From assembly GCA_016194905.1 (NCBI GenBank), contig JACQAP010000036.1:1-64000 (forward strand): 64,000 nucleotides of DNA, given 5' to 3'. Source of the stretch: Betaproteobacteria bacterium. Lineage in GTDB: Bacteria > Pseudomonadota > Gammaproteobacteria > Burkholderiales > JACQAP01. This document shows, piece after piece, positions 61,385-64,000 of this stretch. The notes under the pieces were generated by a model that searched no databases, was not told where the DNA came from, and saw only the letters and a list, made by a program, of their open reading frames with translations. The position numbers and the translations under genes were made by a program. Position 1 is the first letter of the stretch; every line of letters begins with the position of its first letter.

Positions 61385-61398
61385 TTGATCTGGATCAA
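61385..61398 (+). promoter_or_regulatory. FNR/DNR-type box TTGATCTGGATCAA
   Basis: Perfect consensus, centre 61391.5; GACTAT (61420-61425) lies 31 bp away. It drives norCB, a classical DNR/NNR/FNR target. Confidence 0.82.
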
Positions 61399-61496
61399 TG
61401 CCATTCGCGCGCTTCGTCCGACTATTGCGCAAAGGCCAGCAAGAGTCGGTTCGCCTGCTTCATTTGCCCACCACTAATTAAGAATCGGGAGGATAA

Positions 61497-62093
61497 ATGG
61501 TCGCTGAAGATCCCGCCTTCTGGCGCGCCGGTGCCATCAGTTCCACTCTCGTCATGCTGATCGTGCTGGTCTTCCTCACAGTGGACACTCTCGCCACCAT
61601 CCGCCCGGGTGGCGTCAACGTCCCTGCCTACACCGTCATCAACAAGGAAATCCGTTATGAGTTCGACGTCCAGACCAACCGCTATCGGCCGGTGATCGGT
61701 GCGGACCAACTGCTGTTCGGGCGCAGCTACTCTGCGCCGGAAGCCGACGAGGCGATGCACCTGGGCAAGCTCGTGATCCAGAGCCGGAACTGCATGAACT
61801 GCCATACGTTCTTCGGCAACGGCGCCTATTACGCGCCGGATCTGACCAAAGCCTGGCTGGATCCCGCCTGGCAGCAGATGTGGATGCCGATGACACAATC
61901 GGCCACCCGCGAGGAAGCCATGGCGGTTTTCCTGATGAACCCCGAAAAATTCCCCACATGGAGCCGGCAGATGCCCAACCTCGCGATCACGCGCAAAGAA
62001 GCCGAAGCGGTCGTCGCGTATCTCAAATGGATGTCGGCGGTGGAGACCAACGGCTTTCCGATTCATTTCGGCCACATCCAGACCAACAGGTAG
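61497..62093 (+). CDS. norC: Nitric oxide reductase cytochrome c subunit
   Basis: 198 aa from ATG 61497, preceded by GGGAGGATAA. One N-terminal membrane anchor (13-33) and a periplasmic cytochrome domain with CMNCH (C99, C102, H103) in SRNCMNCHTFFGNGAYYAPDLTKAW, an exact NorC signature. The Met ligand region is RQMPNLAITRKEAEAVVAYLKW. It passes electrons from soluble cytochromes to NorB. FNR/DNR box upstream. Confidence 0.96.
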   Translation: MVAEDPAFWRAGAISSTLVMLIVLVFLTVDTLATIRPGGVNVPAYTVINKEIRYEFDVQTNRYRPVIGADQLLFGRSYSAPEADEAMHLGKLVIQSRNCMNCHTFFGNGAYYAPDLTKAWLDPAWQQMWMPMTQSATREEAMAVFLMNPEKFPTWSRQMPNLAITRKEAEAVVAYLKWMSAVETNGFPIHFGHIQTNR

Positions 62094-62102
62094 GAGAACG
62101 AC

Positions 62103-63512
62103 ATGTTCCGATCCCAGCAATTGGCGCTCAAGTACTTTGCAGCGGCGATGACGCTGTTCGGCATCATGATCGTGGCCGGGTTGCTCGCATCCACCCACTA
62201 CGTTCAGGACGGATTCCTGCTGAACAAACTCGACTTCAGCATCACCAAGACGCTGCACATCGATACCATGATCATCTGGCTGCTGATGGGCTTCATCGGC
62301 GCGGTGTACTGGTTCCTGCCGATCGAGCTTGAGCGCGAGGTCGAGGGTGTCAAGCTCGCCGAAGTCATGTTCTGGATCTTTTGTGCGGCGGTCGCCGTGG
62401 TCGCCGCGGTTTTCATTTTCGTCCAGTACGGGCCGGCGACCGAGATGTCGCTCTGGTTCATCAACCAGGGACGCAAGTACGTCGAGGCGCCGCGCTGGGC
62501 CGCGATCGGCATCACGCTGGTGGTGTTGGTGTTCATCTACAACGTGGTCGCGACCGCACTCAAGGCCAAAAAGATCACCGGCGTCATGGGCGTGCTGATG
62601 GTGGATCTGATTCCGCTGTTTGGCCTGTACCTCATCGCGTTTCCTGCGATTACCAACATGTCGGAGGACCAGTATTGGTGGTGGTGGTTGGTGCATCTTT
62701 GGGTCGAGGCCACCTGGGAAATCCTGATCGGCTGCATCATGGCGCTGGCGCTGATGCAACTCCTCGGCACCGCGCGGCGCATCGTCGAGACCTGGCTTTA
62801 CATTGAAGTCGCGCTGGTTCTGGGCACCGGCATCCTCGGCCTTGGGCACCATTACTTCTGGATCGGGACACCTTCGTACTGGCTCAGCATCGGCGGCTTT
62901 TTCTCCGCGCTCGAGCCGCTGCCGCTGCTGGGCATGGTCGTGCACGCGGTGTACGACGCCGGCGCGCACCGCATGAAGACGACCAACAAGCCTGCGTTCT
63001 TCTGGGTCATGGCCGAAGCATTCGGCAACTTCATCGGTGGCGGCGTCTTCGGGTTCATGATGACCCTGCCGCAGATCAACCTCTTTACCCATGGCACGCA
63101 ATGGACCGTGTCACACGGCCATTTCGCTTTCTGGGGCGCCTACGGGTGCGGCATCATCGCCGTGATCTACCTCGCATTGCAGAAGGCGCGGGCCGCGCAG
63201 CAGTTGGACGGCACGGCGTGGAAATGGTCGTTTGCTCTGCTCAATATCGGCATCGTCGGCATGGTGGGGGCACTGCTGGTTTCGGGCATCTCGCAGGCTT
63301 TCTATGAGCGGGCCATGGGCGGCTCCACCCTGCAGGCCTTCATGGAAGGGCAGACCAACGTGTGGTTCGTACAGGGCATAGTCATGCGCCTGATATTCGG
63401 CTTCGTCTTCGCGGCCGGTTACGTGATCGTGATGGTGGACCTGCTCACCATCGGCAAGAAACGTGGCGCGGCCGAAAACCTGAAGGCGCGCGTAGCGGGA
63501 GGCCCGGCATGA
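62103..63512 (+). CDS. norB: Nitric oxide reductase catalytic subunit (cNOR)
   Basis: 469 aa from ATG 62103, 9 bp after norC. Twelve predicted membrane helices of the heme-copper superfamily. Ligand segments: LHIDTMIIWLLMGFIGAVYWFLP, WWLVHLWVEATWEILIG (FeB His with the catalytic Glu residues), GILGLGHHYFWIG and SHGHFAFWGAYG. It reduces 2 NO to N2O. No quinol-oxidase N-terminal extension is present, so electrons come through NorC. norQ and norD are not seen in the visible part. Confidence 0.97.
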   Translation: MFRSQQLALKYFAAAMTLFGIMIVAGLLASTHYVQDGFLLNKLDFSITKTLHIDTMIIWLLMGFIGAVYWFLPIELEREVEGVKLAEVMFWIFCAAVAVVAAVFIFVQYGPATEMSLWFINQGRKYVEAPRWAAIGITLVVLVFIYNVVATALKAKKITGVMGVLMVDLIPLFGLYLIAFPAITNMSEDQYWWWWLVHLWVEATWEILIGCIMALALMQLLGTARRIVETWLYIEVALVLGTGILGLGHHYFWIGTPSYWLSIGGFFSALEPLPLLGMVVHAVYDAGAHRMKTTNKPAFFWVMAEAFGNFIGGGVFGFMMTLPQINLFTHGTQWTVSHGHFAFWGAYGCGIIAVIYLALQKARAAQQLDGTAWKWSFALLNIGIVGMVGALLVSGISQAFYERAMGGSTLQAFMEGQTNVWFVQGIVMRLIFGFVFAAGYVIVMVDLLTIGKKRGAAENLKARVAGGPA

Positions 63513-63805
63513 GCGCTGCGCAGATGCTCGTCACCTCGTTGTTGTTGGGCCTGTTCGTATTGCTAGCGGGCTGCTATGGCGTGCTTTACTGCCTCGGCCG
63601 CTTGCGCGCGAACGGCGGGCTCGGGCGCGCCGCCGTCGTTGCTTATCTGCTGCAGGGAATCACGACCGGCATGCTGGCTTTGACTACGCTCGATTTCTGG
63701 TGGAAGGCTTTGCTGCTGGCGAGTTTCGTTGCGTATTTTCCGATTCCACCGCTGACCTGGCGCTTTCTCGAAAATCTGCACGAACCCGAGGAGCAGCACT
63801 CATGA
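63509..63805 (+). CDS. Small membrane protein coupled to norB
   Basis: 98 aa from ATG 63509, overlapping the norB stop (ATGA). Three hydrophobic segments (about 6-28, 40-62, 66-82) and a charged tail (LENLHEPEEQHS). The family is not recognised with certainty; small membrane proteins of this kind lie after norB in some denitrifiers. Translational coupling suggests a function in NorCB assembly or stability. Confidence 0.7.
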   Translation: MSAAQMLVTSLLLGLFVLLAGCYGVLYCLGRLRANGGLGRAAVVAYLLQGITTGMLALTTLDFWWKALLLASFVAYFPIPPLTWRFLENLHEPEEQHS

Positions 63806-64000
63806 TCCCGAACCTCCTGAATACGGCACTCGGCATCGCGCTGGTCTACTGCGCGATCCTCGTTGCCGGCCCGCTGCACGATAGCGCCTGGCCGCTGATG
63901 GCGGCGGGCATCGGTATTATTGCGCTGGGGTTGTGGGCTCGGCGCAATGACAAGCTGAAATGGTTCAATCTGGTCAACGTCGTTCTCGGTGCGGCGCTGG
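63802..64000 (+). CDS. Membrane protein, partial (cut by window end)
   Basis: The first 66 codons from ATG 63802, overlapping the previous stop (ATGA). Helices at about 5-22 and 29-46 are seen, then RRNDKLKWFNLVNVVLGAAL. The remainder is outside the window. It forms one operon with norCB and the preceding small gene. Function unknown. Confidence 0.65.
   Translation, partial: MIPNLLNTALGIALVYCAILVAGPLHDSAWPLMAAGIGIIALGLWARRNDKLKWFNLVNVVLGAAL

Noticed and set aside
61422-63101. 559-codon minus-strand frame opposite norC-norB
   Set aside because: His/Asp/Arg-rich shadow of transmembrane codons; the sense genes norC and norB are unambiguous.
1-64000. CRISPR arrays, tRNA or rRNA genes, complete insertion sequences
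   Set aside because: No regularly spaced direct repeats, no cloverleaf-like or rRNA segments, and only a transposase tail at the left edge were seen.

Overview
The window is a GC-rich proteobacterial chromosome segment. Protein families and gene arrangements (CcoG/CcoI, the cysteine FNR family, BCAM0308-type protein, NorCB) fit a betaproteobacterium best, but genus cannot be read from the sequence. It describes a facultative, microaerobic or NO-respiring organism. It has a cbb3-type high-affinity oxidase, a cytochrome c-dependent nitric oxide reductase, oxygen-independent heme synthesis (HemN), many small c-type cytochromes, and a phosphoketolase/acetate kinase pair for fermentative ATP. No rRNA, tRNA, CRISPR array or complete insertion sequence was seen; the left edge carries only the tail of an IS110-type transposase.

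Layout. 0-3.2 kb: transposase tail, glycerol kinase, aspartate kinase. 3.3-12 kb: hemerythrin, a cytochrome-porin fusion with a c4-type diheme partner, AhpD-like and DUF302 proteins, a small cytochrome, and an acyl-CoA-synthetase/GNAT protein acetyltransferase. 12.4-17.5 kb: regulatory core (PAS-PAS histidine kinase, NarL-type regulator, phosphorylation-dead receiver, FNR-type regulator) followed by two duplicated universal stress protein (Usp) genes. 17.6-32.2 kb: cbb3 oxidase genes split into ccoIS and ccoNOQPGH, with a tandem Usp, a P2-like ATPase, a DsbA-like protein, a cytochrome and an MlaC-like protein between them. 32.2-39.6 kb: a copper-type patch (Met-rich periplasmic protein, DUF2892, DUF5676 and DUF2933 proteins, copper P-type ATPase) and a beta-CASP nuclease. 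39.6-51.3 kb: quinone reductase-like protein, diguanylate cyclase, DksA-like protein, hemN, MgtA-type ATPase, Usp genes, alcohol dehydrogenase, APH/AAA protein, broken CBS gene, ribosome hibernation factor. 51.3-61.3 kb: orphan groEL, xfp-ackA, hsp20, ubiB, SafE-like protein. 61.5-64 kb: norCB and two small membrane genes, the last cut by the window end.

The strongest signal is regulatory. Nineteen intergenic sites match TTGA(T/C)-N4-(A/G)TCAA, plus one near match; this is the FNR/ANR/DNR operator. About 0.24 would be expected by chance in 64 kb at equal base frequencies. Most have a plausible -10 hexamer about 30-32 bp downstream of their centre, the geometry of class II FNR-activated promoters. 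They stand before nearly every redox, stress and hypoxia gene here, and the window encodes its own FNR-type regulator, which lacks the N-terminal iron-sulfur cysteines. The gene content (Usp proteins, CBS pair, Hsp20, hibernation factor, Usp-coupled P-type ATPase, APH/AAA protein, HisKA_3/NarL two-component pair) closely parallels the mycobacterial DosR dormancy regulon. My reading is a hypoxia/NO-induced quiescence island wired to an FNR/DNR-type switch.

Structural oddities include a tandem Usp duplication that carries along the tail of the fnr gene, a Usp mini-gene with its middle deleted, a CBS gene split by an in-frame amber codon, a duplicated FNR promoter with no gene behind it, and hairpin repeats that have extended the C-termini of three proteins.
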